A stretch of 64,000 nt of DNA from Oscillibacter sp. 1-3 (GCF_000403435.2 NZ_KE159708.1:237090-301089); one strand, 5' to 3'; positions 31,994-41,123 are shown, numbered from the stretch's first letter. Made by a program: numbers and translations. Notes: a model not told the origin generated them from the sequence alone.

Positions 31994-32328
31994 CGCAGTA
32001 AAGGTTTTGCCGGCCTTTTCAAAGGCCGCGGGGGTGCAGGGGGCAGAGCCCCTGCAGGAGAATCCGCCGCTCAGCGGCGGATTCTGTCAGGGAAAGCGAA
32101 ATAGCGGATGCGCCAGCGTCCGCGCCTCTGGCGGGAGGGTTCCCTCGATTGGAAGGAGGAACGGCTCTCCCGCAAAAGACGCGCCCGCCGTCTCAGGCGG
32201 CAGGCACGTCTTTTGCTGCATCTTTCATACCGCCGTCTTACGGCGGCATTTTTACGGAGGATTTTGCAGGTGCTCTGCCCCTGCACCCCGCAAGCCTTTG
32301 AAAAGGCTTGACCGAAACTTTTACTGCG
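31994..32328. repeat. ~335-bp element with ~70-bp terminal inverted repeats
   Basis: The left end (GCGCAGTAAAGGTTTTGCC..., then CTTTTCAAAGGC, GGGGTGCAGGGGGCAGAGCC) reappears inverted at 32258-32328 (...CTCTGCCCCTGCACCCC, GCCTTTGAAAAGGC, ACTTTTACTGCGC). Between them are further hairpins (TCCGCCGCTCAGCGGCGGA). There is no conserved ORF. The right end supplies the last codons and stop (LAQ, TAA) of the aroEKQ fusion gene. It looks like a non-autonomous mobile repeat. Confidence 0.65.
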
Positions 32329-34057
32329 CCAGCATTCGCAGGGCCTCCAGATACCCCGGCAGCCCATGGCCCCGAACGGTCCCCACACACGCCGCCCGAA
32401 TGTACGACACATGCCGGAACTCCTCCCGGCTGTCTGGATCGGACACATGTACCTCCACCGTGGGAATTCCCACCGCCTTCACGGCGTCCAGCAGCGCCAC
32501 GCTGGTGTGGGTATAGGCCGCCGGATTGATAATGATCCCATCCACCTTGTCAAAATACGCCTGCTGGATGGCGTCCACCAGAGCCCCCTCGTGATTGGAC
32601 TGGAAAAAGCTGACCTCCACCCCCAGCCGGTTGGCCTCCTCCCGAATCATGGCTTTCAAATCCTCGTAGGTGGCGCTGCCGTAGATCTCCGGCTGGCGGA
32701 TGCCCAGCATGTTCATGTTGGGTCCGTTAATCACCAGAATTTTCATGGAAATCCCTCCTGCGTGTGCTCGATAGTCATTCCAGATGGCGGCGGCAGTCTC
32801 CTCCGGGGAGCTGTCGTTTTGGACGGACTGATCTGCGGACTGCTCGTACAGCGGGCCCCGGAGGCGGAACATCTCCTCCAGTTTTCCGGCCTGGGACAGC
32901 GGCCGTCCGTCGGTGGGCAGCCGGCTCAGGTCCCGGCGGAGGAAATACACCCGTCCAGTGCGCCGCATGGCGGCCCGGTTCTCCGACCAGAGGACGGCAC
33001 CGCCGCCGGTAGCGATGATCTGGCCGCTTTTGGCGCAGATTTCCTCCAAAACCTCGTTTTCCATGGCCCGGAAGGTTCCCTCGCCCTCCTGGGCGAAGAT
33101 CTCCGGAATGGGTTTTCCGGCTTTCCGGACGATCTCTTCATCCAGATCCACAAAGGGCTTGCCGGAAAGACGGGCCATCGCCCTGCCGACGGTGGTTTTT
33201 CCGCTGCCGGGCATCCCCACCAGAGCGATGTTCGTCGTGTCCTGCCAGAGCCTGGAGACAATGGCCTCCGTCTCGCTGTCGGGAATGGTTCGGTCAAAAA
33301 AGAGCTCTTCCGCCCGCTTTGCCTGAGAGACCAGCATGGGCAGTCCGCCGGTGTACTGGACGCGCCGCAGGCCGGAGCCCAGAGGCTCCGCCACGTCCGC
33401 CTCCTCCCAATACCGGGCTTCCCGGTCCAGCGCCTCCGCCTGGAGCAGGAGATTTGTCCGGACGGGATTATAAATCACATCCGCCGCCGCAGTAATCCCG
33501 GGCAGCAGCTTCAGGTCCAGAGAGAGCCCTTTCACATGGGGCCACATGCCCACGGGAGTGGTGTTGATGAGGACCTGGGCGTCTTTGTGCCGGTCCGGCA
33601 GGTTCTCATAGTTGTCCGGACCCGTCCGGGAGACCACCACGACCTCCCGGGCGCCCTCCTGCCGGGCGGCGGCCTGGGCGGTCAGGGACGCGCCGCCGCT
33701 GCCCAGAATGACCACCTTCTTCCCCGCCAGAGAAATTTTCGCCCGGCGGAGCATGTAGAGAAGGCCGTCGATGTCGGTGTTGCAGCCGTACAGTTTTCCA
33801 TCCCGGCGGACCAGGGTGTTGACGCTGCCGATGGCTTCCGCCGCCGGGTCGATCACATCGCAGAACTTCATCACGTCCCGCTTGTAGGGGATGGTGACGT
33901 TCAGTCCGCCGATGTCCTCCCGCCGGAGGAACGCCTCCAGTTGTTCAGGCTCCAGCTCAATGAGCCGGTAGTCCTCACAGCCCAGGGCCTTATGAATGGG
34001 CACGGACCAGCTGTGACCCAGCTTCCGTCCCAGCAGGCCGTAGATTTTTTTGCCCAT
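32321..34057 (-). CDS. Trifunctional AroE-AroK-AroQ fusion
   Basis: 578 residues in one frame. Shikimate dehydrogenase comes first (1-275: LGHSWSVPIHKAL, NVTIPYKRD, NTDIDG, GSGGASLTAQAA). Shikimate kinase follows (~280-435: Walker A GMPGSGKTTVGRA, DLDEEI, FRAMENEVL, GGGAVLW). Type II 3-dehydroquinate dehydratase is last (438-578: NGPNMNMLGIRQPEIYG, QSNHEGALVDAI, NPAAYTHTS, EVHVSD, RHVSYI, RGHG). All three keep key residues. Together they catalyse 3-dehydroquinate to shikimate-3-phosphate. It is the last gene of the aromatic operon. An SD precedes the AroQ methionine, so AroQ may also be made alone. Confidence 0.93.
   Translation of the reverse strand: MGKKIYGLLGRKLGHSWSVPIHKALGCEDYRLIELEPEQLEAFLRREDIGGLNVTIPYKRDVMKFCDVIDPAAEAIGSVNTLVRRDGKLYGCNTDIDGLLYMLRRAKISLAGKKVVILGSGGASLTAQAAARQEGAREVVVVSRTGPDNYENLPDRHKDAQVLINTTPVGMWPHVKGLSLDLKLLPGITAAADVIYNPVRTNLLLQAEALDREARYWEEADVAEPLGSGLRRVQYTGGLPMLVSQAKRAEELFFDRTIPDSETEAIVSRLWQDTTNIALVGMPGSGKTTVGRAMARLSGKPFVDLDEEIVRKAGKPIPEIFAQEGEGTFRAMENEVLEEICAKSGQIIATGGGAVLWSENRAAMRRTGRVYFLRRDLSRLPTDGRPLSQAGKLEEMFRLRGPLYEQSADQSVQNDSSPEETAAAIWNDYRAHAGGISMKILVINGPNMNMLGIRQPEIYGSATYEDLKAMIREEANRLGVEVSFFQSNHEGALVDAIQQAYFDKVDGIIINPAAYTHTSVALLDAVKAVGIPTVEVHVSDPDSREEFRHVSYIRAACVGTVRGHGLPGYLEALRMLAQ
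32744..32758 (-). promoter_or_regulatory. Internal ribosome-binding site before the AroQ part
   Basis: On the minus strand GGAGGG (32753-32758), a 6-base spacer and ATG (32744-32746) open the AroQ domain MKILVINGPN inside the fusion. The spacing is ideal, so independent translation of a 141-residue AroQ, the normal size of the stand-alone enzyme, is likely. It may also mark a recent gene fusion by loss of a stop codon. Confidence 0.65.
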
Positions 34058-34060
34058 GGC

Positions 34061-35197
34061 TTACACTTCCGCATAGCTGCCCAGGAACTGGAACTGGGCG
34101 CAGCTGCGCTCCATCTCCTCCAGCATGGCCAGGACGCCGGGGTCCTTGACGCTGGCCTCCAGCTCGATGAAGAAGATGAACTCGAAGTCGCTGCCGGCCA
34201 CGGGGCAGGACTCCAGCTTGGTCATGTTGATGTCCAGGGCCGCCAGCTTGGAGAGAATATCATACAGCGCGCCGGGCTTGTTCTCAAAGGCGATGATGAG
34301 GCTGACGCGGTTGGCCCCGGCGTAGATCACTGGCTTTTGGGTGACGCAGATGAAGCGGGTGTAGTTGTTGTCGCTGTCCTGGATATTGCCGTTGATGCAC
34401 TCCAGGCCGTACAGGGCGGCGCAGGGGTGGGAGGAGATGGCTGCGGCTGTGCGGCTGCCGCTTTCGGCCACCATCTTGGCGGCGGCGGCGGTGTTGCCGC
34501 AGGGGATGACCCTCACGTCCTTGAGGCCGCCCAGGAACTTGGAGCACTGGCCGATGGCCTGCTCGTGGGAGTAGATTTCCGTGATGTCCTCCTGCTTCAC
34601 CCCGGGCAGGGCCAGCAGCTCGTGGCGGATGCACAGCCGGGCGGAGCGGACAATGGAGAGGTCGTGCTCCTGGAGCAGCTGGTACACCGCCCGGACGGAG
34701 CCGTTGGAGCTGTTTTCAATGGGCAGCACGCCGAACTTGCACAGGCCGGACTCCACGGCGGCGGCCACCGCCTGGAAGCTCTTGACGTACATGATGTTTC
34801 CCCGGGGCAGCAGCCGGTCGCAGGCCACCTGGGAGTTGGCTCCCTCCACGCCCTGGCAGGCCACCAGCCCCGTCTGGGGGAAGACCTCGCCGCCATCGGC
34901 CAGGGAGGCGCTGATCCTCTCCGCCACATGGGTGGGGGCGGAGATCAGCTCCGCCTGGCGGGAGCGGGCCAGCTCGAAGAGGGTGGAGTACAGGTGGTAG
35001 GCATAGCGCTCCTTGTCCCCGGCCCGCTCCGTGACCTTGGCCAGAATCTCCCGCTCCCGCTGTTTGTTGAGGATGGGGAGGCGGTGCTCGTTCTTATAGG
35101 CGGCCACCTCTTCGCTCAGGGCCATGCGCTCCAGGAAGAGGGACAGCAGCTGGTCGTCTACGGCGTCGATTTTCATACGGATCTCAGAAAGTTCCAT
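34061..35197 (-). CDS. pheA: Chorismate mutase / prephenate dehydratase (P-protein)
   Basis: 378 residues. An AroQ-class chorismate mutase (1-85: MKIDAVDDQLLSLFLERMALSEEVAAYK) precedes prephenate dehydratase (about 105-280, with GSNSQ-type start EGANSQVAC and NNYTRFICV, the Thr-Arg-Phe catalytic motif). The C-terminal ACT domain has NKPGALYDILSKLAALDINMTKLESCPV, the phenylalanine feedback site. It makes phenylpyruvate from chorismate. GGAGGG is 5 bases before the ATG. The start overlaps the aroC end by 14 bp. Confidence 0.95.
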   Translation of the reverse strand: MELSEIRMKIDAVDDQLLSLFLERMALSEEVAAYKNEHRLPILNKQREREILAKVTERAGDKERYAYHLYSTLFELARSRQAELISAPTHVAERISASLADGGEVFPQTGLVACQGVEGANSQVACDRLLPRGNIMYVKSFQAVAAAVESGLCKFGVLPIENSSNGSVRAVYQLLQEHDLSIVRSARLCIRHELLALPGVKQEDITEIYSHEQAIGQCSKFLGGLKDVRVIPCGNTAAAAKMVAESGSRTAAAISSHPCAALYGLECINGNIQDSDNNYTRFICVTQKPVIYAGANRVSLIIAFENKPGALYDILSKLAALDINMTKLESCPVAGSDFEFIFFIELEASVKDPGVLAMLEEMERSCAQFQFLGSYAEV

Positions 35198-36275
35198 GAT
35201 TTCCCTCCAAAAGCATATCCAAAAGTACGGCGGCGGTCACCGCCTCCACCACCGGGACGGCCCGGTGGGCGATGCAGGGGTCATGCCGCCCGTGAACCGT
35301 CAGCTCCTCGTTCTCCATTCGGGAAAGGCTGACGGTTTGCTGCGGCTTGCCGATGGACGGCGTGGGCTTGACGGCCGCCCGCAGGGTGAGGGGCATTCCG
35401 GTGGTGATGCCGCCCAGGATGCCCCCGGCATGGTTGGTCCTTGTGCGGACATGGCCCTCCTCCATGACAAAGGGGTCGTTGTTCTCGGAGCCCCGGCGGC
35501 AGGCGGCGGAGAAGCCCGCGCCGAACTCCACGCCCTTCACGGCGGGAATGCCGAAGAGGGCCGCGGCCAGGCGGTTCTCCACGCCGTCAAACATGGGGTC
35601 GCCCAGCCCGGCGGGCAGGCCGACGGCGGCGCATTCGATCACGCCTCCCACCGAGTCCAGGTCCTGCTTTGCGGCCAGAATCACGTCCTGCATCCGCGCC
35701 CCGGCCCCGTCGTCGATCACGGGGAAGGGCTTGGCGGCGATCTTTGCAAAGAGTTCCGCAGTGGGATAGAGCGGAAAGTGTTCATCGCTGGCCGTGCCCA
35801 CGGAATCCAGATGGGCTCCCACGTAAATGCCCCGCCGGGCCAGGATCTGTTTCGCAATTCCCCCGGCGATGCACAGGGGGGCCGTCAGGCGGCCGGAGAA
35901 GTGGCCGCCGCCCCGCATGTCCGCGCCGCCGTCCCACTTGACAAAAGCGGTGTAGTCCGCGTGGCCGGGCCGGGGCTTGTCCCGGAGCTCGCCGTAATCC
36001 GAGGAGCGCTGGCCGCTGTTTTGGATGACGGCGCACAGCGGCGCGCCGCAGGTCCTGCCGTTTTCCAGGCCGGAGAGGAACTCCGGCGCGTCGGCCTCTT
36101 TCCGGGCGGTGGAGAGGGGACTCTTCCCCGGTTTCCGCCGGTCCAGAAACCGCTGGAGCTCCGCCAGGTCAATTTCTTCTCCGGCGGGCAGGCCGTCGAT
36201 CTTCACCCCGATGGCTCTGCCGTGGGACTGGCCGAACACGCCGATTCGCAAAAAGCTGCCAAACTCAGAGGACAC
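35184..36275 (-). CDS. aroC: Chorismate synthase
   Basis: 363 residues from GTG 36275, preferred because GGGAGG lies 8 bases upstream and the protein then begins VSSEFGSFLRIGVFGQSHG as in homologues; ATG 36299 has no SD. It carries the FMN-site regions (GRGSENNDPF, HAGGILGGITTGMPLTLRAAVKPTPSI, RHDPCIAHRAVPVVEA). It converts EPSP to chorismate using reduced FMN. It overlaps aroA by 11 bp and pheA by 14 bp, so translation is coupled along the operon. Confidence 0.95.
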   Translation of the reverse strand: MSSEFGSFLRIGVFGQSHGRAIGVKIDGLPAGEEIDLAELQRFLDRRKPGKSPLSTARKEADAPEFLSGLENGRTCGAPLCAVIQNSGQRSSDYGELRDKPRPGHADYTAFVKWDGGADMRGGGHFSGRLTAPLCIAGGIAKQILARRGIYVGAHLDSVGTASDEHFPLYPTAELFAKIAAKPFPVIDDGAGARMQDVILAAKQDLDSVGGVIECAAVGLPAGLGDPMFDGVENRLAAALFGIPAVKGVEFGAGFSAACRRGSENNDPFVMEEGHVRTRTNHAGGILGGITTGMPLTLRAAVKPTPSIGKPQQTVSLSRMENEELTVHGRHDPCIAHRAVPVVEAVTAAVLLDMLLEGNHGTF

Positions 36276-37521
36276 GGACGTCACCTCCCAGGTTTTCATA
36301 GTCCCGCCAGAAGGCGGGATAGGATTTTTTCACCGCCTCGGCCCCCCGGATGACCACAGGGCCCTGGCAGCGGGTGGCGGCGATGGCCGCCGCCATGACG
36401 ATGCGGTGGTCGTTGGCCCCGTCCACCGTGCCGCCGGGGAGGGTGGAGACGCCGTAGACCGTCAGGCTGTCCGCCTCCTCCGAGGCGGCTCCGCCCAGGG
36501 CGGAGAGCATCTGGTGGACGGTGGCCAGCCGGTCGCTCTCCTTCAGCCGGAGGCGGGCGGCGCCGGTGAAGCGGGTGGTGCCCCGGCGGACGGCGGCCAT
36601 TACCGCAAGGGGCGGCAGCAGGTCCGGGCAGTCCGAGAGGTCAATGGCGACGGTTCCGTCCTGGGACAGCGCTTTGCAGTGGGAGACCACCGCCGCGTCC
36701 CCCTGGGAGGAGCGGCCGTTGAGCCCCCGGAGCCGCAGGCCGCTGCCCAGGGTGATGGCGGCGTACCAGAAGGCGGCCTGCGACCAGTCCGCCTCCACCG
36801 TCTCCTCAAAGGGACAGTAGACCTCCGGCGTGACGCCAAAGCCGTTGAGCTGGGGGGAGTAGCGCACCCGGACGCCGCACCGCTCCAGCACCCCCATGGT
36901 CATGGTGATGTAAGAGGCGGACTCCAGGGCCGTGGTGCTGACGACCACGCTGGGTGCGTCCAGCAGCGGCAGGGCCATGAGCAGGCCGGTGAAAAACTGG
37001 CTGGACACGTTTCCCGGCAGGCGGTACTCGCCGGGCCGCAGGTCTCCCTGGATGGTGAGCAGGGCGTTTTGCGCATTGTCGGCGGCGTCCGCTCCGCGGC
37101 GCAGCTGGTGGGTGATGCCCATCCTGTCAAAGATCTGGAAGTAGGGCTCCTGGGGCCGTTCCATCAGGCGGCCCCGGCCGGTGAACTCCCCGCCCCCTGC
37201 CAGGGCCAGGGCGATGGGGATGATAAAGCGCAGGGTGGACCCGGACTCTCCGCAGTCGAACCGGGGCAGGCCCGTCCAGTCGCACTCCTTGTTGATGCAG
37301 CCCCAGATCTTCAAAGTATCCTGTGACTGCCACTCCCACTTGCAGCGGAACGCCTCCATACAGCGCAGAGTGGCCTCAATGTCCTCGGAGAGGGTGAGAT
37401 TTTTGATGGTGCTGACCCCCGCCGCCAGGGAGGCGGCGATGACCAGCCGGTGGGCCAGAGATTTGCTGGGGGGCGGCGTCACCACGCCGGAGAGCCGCCG
37501 GGGCTGAATACGGACGTCCAT
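36265..37521 (-). CDS. aroA: EPSP synthase
   Basis: 418 residues, standard size. It has PPPSKSLAHRLVIAASLA near the N-terminus, the DCGESGSTLRFIIPIALA phosphoenolpyruvate loop and LKESDRLATVHQML. It condenses shikimate-3-phosphate and phosphoenolpyruvate. It follows aroB by 6 bp and overlaps aroC by 11 bp. The sequence TPPPSKS and GESGSTLR differ slightly from the glyphosate-sensitive class I consensus; I would not infer sensitivity. Confidence 0.95.
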   Translation of the reverse strand: MDVRIQPRRLSGVVTPPPSKSLAHRLVIAASLAAGVSTIKNLTLSEDIEATLRCMEAFRCKWEWQSQDTLKIWGCINKECDWTGLPRFDCGESGSTLRFIIPIALALAGGGEFTGRGRLMERPQEPYFQIFDRMGITHQLRRGADAADNAQNALLTIQGDLRPGEYRLPGNVSSQFFTGLLMALPLLDAPSVVVSTTALESASYITMTMGVLERCGVRVRYSPQLNGFGVTPEVYCPFEETVEADWSQAAFWYAAITLGSGLRLRGLNGRSSQGDAAVVSHCKALSQDGTVAIDLSDCPDLLPPLAVMAAVRRGTTRFTGAARLRLKESDRLATVHQMLSALGGAASEEADSLTVYGVSTLPGGTVDGANDHRIVMAAAIAATRCQGPVVIRGAEAVKKSYPAFWRDYENLGGDVRVL

Positions 37522-37527
37522 GGGGCC

Positions 37528-38595
37528 CTATCCCTCCAATCCGGCCTGGATCACGGGCAGCAGCTCCGAGACGGGCACTTTTTTCAGTTCACAAAGGCCG
37601 ATTTTTTTGGGCACCACTAGGGTGATGTCCCCGCCGGAGCGCTTTTTGTCGGCGGAGGCGGCCTCCGCCAGGGCCTCCGGGGAAAAGTTTGTGCCGGCGG
37701 GCAGGCCGTTTTTGGCAAGACACGCGGCGATGCGCCCGGCAATGGGCTCCTCCGTCCACCCCAGGGCCTCCGCGGCCCGGGCCATGACCGCAAGTCCCGC
37801 CGCCACGGCGTGGCCGTGGGGAATGGCGTAGCCGCTGCACTTTTCAATGGCGTGGCCCACGGTGTGGCCCAGGTTCAAGAGCTTTCGCTCCCCCTGTTCC
37901 TTCTCGTCCCGCTCCACCACGCCGGCCTTGTAGGCCACGCACCGGGCGATGACCGCCCCCGGCTCCACGGCGAGGGTTCCGTCCTCAAAGAGGGCGAAGA
38001 GGCTCTCGTCGCACAGGACGCCGGTCTTGATGGCCTCGGCGGCGCCGTCGGCGAAGACGTCTTTGGGCAGGGAGGCGAGGCAGTCCGTGTCGCACAGCAC
38101 CGCGGCGGGCTGGAGAAAGGCTCCGGCCAGATTTTTCCCCGCCGCCAGGTCGATGGCGGTCTTGCCGCCCACGGAGGAGTCCACGGCGGAAAGCAGCGTG
38201 GTAGGCAGCTGGACGTACCGGATGCCCCGCAGGTACACGGCGGCGGCGAAACCCGCCATGTCTCCCGTCACGCCGCCGCCCAGGGCGGCCACGCAGTCGG
38301 TGCGGGTGAGGCGGCGCTCTGCCAGAAATTCCAGGATGTTCGCCAGTGTGGAGAAGTTTTTGCTCCCCTCCCCGGCGGGGAAGACGTGGGAGCAGACGGA
38401 AAAGCCCGCCGCGGAGAGGCTCTTTTCAACCGTCTCCAGGTACAGGGGAGCCACGGCGCTGTCGGTGACGACCGCCATGCGGCAGGGGGGCATGAGCTTT
38501 CGCAGGCGGGGGCCGCAGTCCGCCAGCAGGCCGGGGGCAATGGTCACAGCGTAAGCGGGAGTGGTGTTTACTTGTATGGATCTGCGATCACACAT
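37528..38595 (-). CDS. aroB: 3-dehydroquinate synthase
   Basis: 355 residues from ATG 38595 (AAGGAGG 6 bases upstream). The NAD-binding GGGVTGDMAGFAAAVYLRGI, PTTLLSAVDSSVGGKTAID and the zinc-ligand regions AAEAIKTG, LLNLGHTVGHAIE and PHGHAVAAGL are all intact. It converts DAHP to 3-dehydroquinate. An array of GC hairpins lies in the 138 bp between tyrA and this start. Confidence 0.95.
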   Translation of the reverse strand: MCDRRSIQVNTTPAYAVTIAPGLLADCGPRLRKLMPPCRMAVVTDSAVAPLYLETVEKSLSAAGFSVCSHVFPAGEGSKNFSTLANILEFLAERRLTRTDCVAALGGGVTGDMAGFAAAVYLRGIRYVQLPTTLLSAVDSSVGGKTAIDLAAGKNLAGAFLQPAAVLCDTDCLASLPKDVFADGAAEAIKTGVLCDESLFALFEDGTLAVEPGAVIARCVAYKAGVVERDEKEQGERKLLNLGHTVGHAIEKCSGYAIPHGHAVAAGLAVMARAAEALGWTEEPIAGRIAACLAKNGLPAGTNFSPEALAEAASADKKRSGGDITLVVPKKIGLCELKKVPVSELLPVIQAGLEG

Positions 38596-38733
38596 AGGGG
38601 GCCTCCTTGGGGTCCCCCTGGCAGAGGGGGACGGGGGATTTGGTATTCCTGTGAAATCCGCCCCGCAGGGCGGGACGCTGAGGCTTGCATCTCGGGCGCG
38701 AGCCGGGGGTTTGACCGCCCGGAAGGGCAAAAA
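38596..38733 (-). promoter_or_regulatory. GC-hairpin leader before aroB
   Basis: On the minus strand a run of small stem-loops (GCCCTTCCGGGCGGTC; CTCGCGCCCGAG; CCGCCCTGCGGGGCGG; TCCCCCTCTGCCAGGGGGA) with spacers such as AAATCCCCCGTCCCC ends right at AAGGAGG of aroB. Spacer and layout match the array before the MoxR-like gene at 17761-17907. Confidence 0.55.
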
Positions 38734-39570
38734 TCAGTTCCCTCCGGCAGATGCCTTCAGCTCCCGGCCCTCCTTCAAGAGGGCCCTGATCCGCTCCGCG
38801 TCGCGGGATTTCAGCGCGTCGGAGTAATCCGTCAGATGCCGGATGAAAATATCCAGCTCCTTGACAAGGTAGTCGGCGTCGGCCAGGAACAGCTCCGTCC
38901 ACATATCCTCGTCCAGCCGGGCCACACGGGTCATATCCTGGAAGCTCCCGGCGGAGAAGCCGCGCCGCCGCTGGGCCTCCGGCGATTTCACGTAGGCGCT
39001 GGAGACAATGTGGGCCAGCTGGGAGGTGAAGGCGATGATCCGGTCGTGCTCCTCCGGCTGGGAGAAGGTCAGCCTGGCAAAGCCCAGGTCCAGGAAGAAG
39101 GCCTGGAGAGTCTCCAGCAGCTTCATGTCCGTGCGCTTGTCCGGTGTGAGGATCATGGAGGCCCCCACGTACAGGTCCTCGCTGGAGGCGGTGAAGCCGC
39201 CCCGCTCCCGGCCCGCCATGGGATGCCCGCCGATGTAGGCAAAGCTGTGCTGCTCCGCCAGGGGGGCGATGGCCTCCACCACCACCCGCTTCACGCCGCA
39301 CAGATCCACCGCGATGGCCGTCTTGGAGATCTGCGCCCCGTGGGCGCGGACCCACTCCACCGCCGCGCCGGGACGAATGGCGATGAGAATCAGGCCGCAC
39401 TGGGGCAGATTCTCGTCTGTCAAGGGGGCGTCAATGGCCCCGCACATCCGGGCCAGGGTCATGGTCTCCGCGTCCAGATCGGCGCCGAAGACGGTGTGGC
39501 CCGTGCGGGCCTTGATGCTCTTGGCCATGGAACCGCCGATGAGGCCCAGGCCCACAATACCAACATTCAT
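38734..39570 (-). CDS. tyrA: Prephenate dehydrogenase
   Basis: 278 residues. N-terminal Rossmann motif [29 protein letters not shown] contains the substrate-binding His/Arg pair of this family. The C-terminal helical domain has [15 protein letters not shown] and [13 protein letters not shown]. It oxidatively decarboxylates prephenate to 4-hydroxyphenylpyruvate for tyrosine. It lacks an ACT domain, so feedback probably occurs elsewhere. Second gene of the operon. Confidence 0.94.
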   Translation of the reverse strand: MNVGIVGLGLIGGSMAKSIKARTGHTVFGADLDAETMTLARMCGAIDAPLTDENLPQCGLILIAIRPGAAVEWVRAHGAQISKTAIAVDLCGVKRVVVEAIAPLAEQHSFAYIGGHPMAGRERGGFTASSEDLYVGASMILTPDKRTDMKLLETLQAFFLDLGFARLTFSQPEEHDRIIAFTSQLAHIVSSAYVKSPEAQRRRGFSAGSFQDMTRVARLDEDMWTELFLADADYLVKELDIFIRHLTDYSDALKSRDAERIRALLKEGRELKASAGGN

Positions 39571-39799
39571 ATGGATACAGCCTTTCTTGCATTATAGCGG
39601 AATTCAATCTTGCTGATAACCGGGAGCCGGGCCGGCCAGGAGGGCAATTGCACAAACGGCCCGCTGTCCGCAATGCTGCAGATTGCCGCGGAGGACAGCG
39701 CCTCTGCCGGGGATTGGAATCCCTCCGGCAGGCCCGGTATTTCCGACAGGGTCTGCCGGGCGCCGTTCCCTTGGCGCGGGGCCATACACCTAAGTTTCC
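39571..39799 (-). other. 229-bp gap between aroF and tyrA
   Basis: Non-coding. It contains several weak GC-rich dyads (for example CGGAGGACAGCGCCTCTGCCG and CTCCGGCAGGCC...) but no T-run terminator, so transcription from aroF into tyrA is expected to continue. The minus-strand SD of tyrA is at its end (AAGAAAGG). Confidence 0.4.
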
Positions 39800-40807
39800 T
39801 TACAGCCCCTTCACTGCCTCATGCAGGGCCAGCAGCTTCTTCGCCAGGGGGTCGAAGTCCTCGGGCTTCAAGGACTGGGGGCCGTCGCACAATGCGTGGG
39901 CAGGGTCGTTGTGGACCTCGATCTGGAGGCCGTCGGCTCCGGTGGCCACGGCGCCCATGGCCAGGGGCTCTACCAGCCAGCTCTTGCCGGTGGCGTGGCT
40001 GGGGTCGATGATGACGGGCAGGTGGGTCAGCCGCCGCAGCACGGGAATGGCCGCCAGGTCCAGCGTGTTGCGGGTGTAGTGCTCGAAGGTGCGGATGCCC
40101 CGCTCGCAGAGGATCACGTTCCCGTTGCCGCCGGACATGACGTACTCTGCGCTCATGAGCCACTCCTCATAGGTGGCGGACATGCCCCGCTTGATCATCA
40201 CGGGCCGGTCCTGGTGGCCCACGGCTTTCAGGAGGTCGAAATTCTGCATGTTCCGGGCGCCGATCTGGATGACGTCCACGTCCTTGAACAGGGGCAGCTG
40301 GCTCAGGTCCATCAGCTCGGTGACGATGGGCAGGCCTGTCTCCTGCCGGGCGATTTTCAGGTACTCCAATCCCTTGGCCCCCAGGCCCTGGAAGGCGTAA
40401 GGCGAGGTGCGGGGCTTGAAGGCGCCGCCCCGCAGCATGGTGGCGCCGCTAGCCTTCACCGCCTTGGCGATGGCCACCACCTGCTCCTCGCTCTCCACGG
40501 AGCAGGGGCCGGCCATGATGGTCAGGGTGCCGCCGCCGATCTGGGTATTGCCCACGGGGATGACCGTATCCTCCGGATGGAATTTTCGGTTGGCGTTCTT
40601 ATAGGGCTCCTGGACCCGCTTGACGTCCTCCACGATGTCCAGTGCGGCAATGAGGTCGATGTCCAGCTTGGACGTGTCGCCCACCAGGCCCAGGATGGTG
40701 TGGGCCTCGCCAATGCTGGTGTGGATGGCGATGCCCTTCTCCTGGAGCCAGTTGATGAGGCTCTCCAGCTGTTCACGGTTGGGGTCGTGCTTCAAAATGA
40801 CGATCAT
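39800..40807 (-). CDS. aroF: DAHP synthase with N-terminal regulatory domain
   Basis: 335 residues. The first ~70 form the ferredoxin/ACT-like regulatory domain ([25 protein letters not shown]). The rest is the KDO8P/AroA(I-beta)-type barrel: [39 protein letters not shown] and [12 protein letters not shown]. It commits erythrose-4-phosphate and phosphoenolpyruvate to the shikimate pathway. First gene of the operon, 95 bp behind the leader-peptide stop. Aromatic feedback through the N-terminal domain is expected from family knowledge. Confidence 0.95.
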   Translation of the reverse strand: MIVILKHDPNREQLESLINWLQEKGIAIHTSIGEAHTILGLVGDTSKLDIDLIAALDIVEDVKRVQEPYKNANRKFHPEDTVIPVGNTQIGGGTLTIMAGPCSVESEEQVVAIAKAVKASGATMLRGGAFKPRTSPYAFQGLGAKGLEYLKIARQETGLPIVTELMDLSQLPLFKDVDVIQIGARNMQNFDLLKAVGHQDRPVMIKRGMSATYEEWLMSAEYVMSGGNGNVILCERGIRTFEHYTRNTLDLAAIPVLRRLTHLPVIIDPSHATGKSWLVEPLAMGAVATGADGLQIEVHNDPAHALCDGPQSLKPEDFDPLAKKLLALHEAVKGL

Positions 40808-40837
40808 GACGGTGTCCTCCTAAGTTTAGAATGGTAC

Positions 40838-40867
40838 AAAAAACCCGCGGCCGGTTCGGCCGCGGGT
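40838..40867 (-). terminator. Attenuator terminator before aroF
   Basis: ACCCGCGGCCG and CGGCCGCGGGT form an 11-bp stem with GTT/AAC loop, followed on the minus strand by six T residues. It stands between the leader-peptide gene and aroF, exactly where a transcription attenuator would be. I could not define the alternative antiterminator pairing by eye. Confidence 0.85.
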
Positions 40868-40901
40868 CATCATGTACGAATGGTTACAACAAAACCAAAT
40901 G

Positions 40902-41000
40902 TTACACGCGCACGCTTTCAGCCAAACCCAAATAAGCCTTACCGTAAAAATAGGTAAAGCTAAAGTAACGGTATTCAGCGTTGCGGACGATGTTGGTCAT
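40902..41000 (-). CDS. Tyr/Phe-rich leader peptide of the aromatic operon
   Basis: 32 residues from ATG 40998-41000, with AAAGGG 8 bases upstream: TNIVRNAEYRYFSFTYFYG then KAYLGLAESVRV. Nine of fourteen residues in the central stretch EYRYFSFTYFYGKAY are Tyr or Phe. It ends 35 bp before a strong terminator that precedes aroF. This is the classical layout of ribosome-mediated attenuation: stalling at Tyr/Phe codons when charged tRNA is short would favour readthrough. The peptide itself probably has no other role. Confidence 0.8.
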   Translation of the reverse strand: MTNIVRNAEYRYFSFTYFYGKAYLGLAESVRV

Positions 41001-41123
41001 GTCGATATCCCTTTCAAATTTGGAATATACAAAAAGAATAGCACGATGACACGAAAATGAAAATGGGCAATTCCCACAAATACAAAGCGCGATTGCGAAA
41101 AAAATCGTGAATATCAAACAGAT

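Noticed and set aside
32366..35332. 988-codon open frame on the plus strand opposite the aromatic genes
   Set aside because: It is an antisense shadow of GC-rich coding sequence; the minus strand encodes recognisable AroE/AroK/AroQ and PheA over the same interval.
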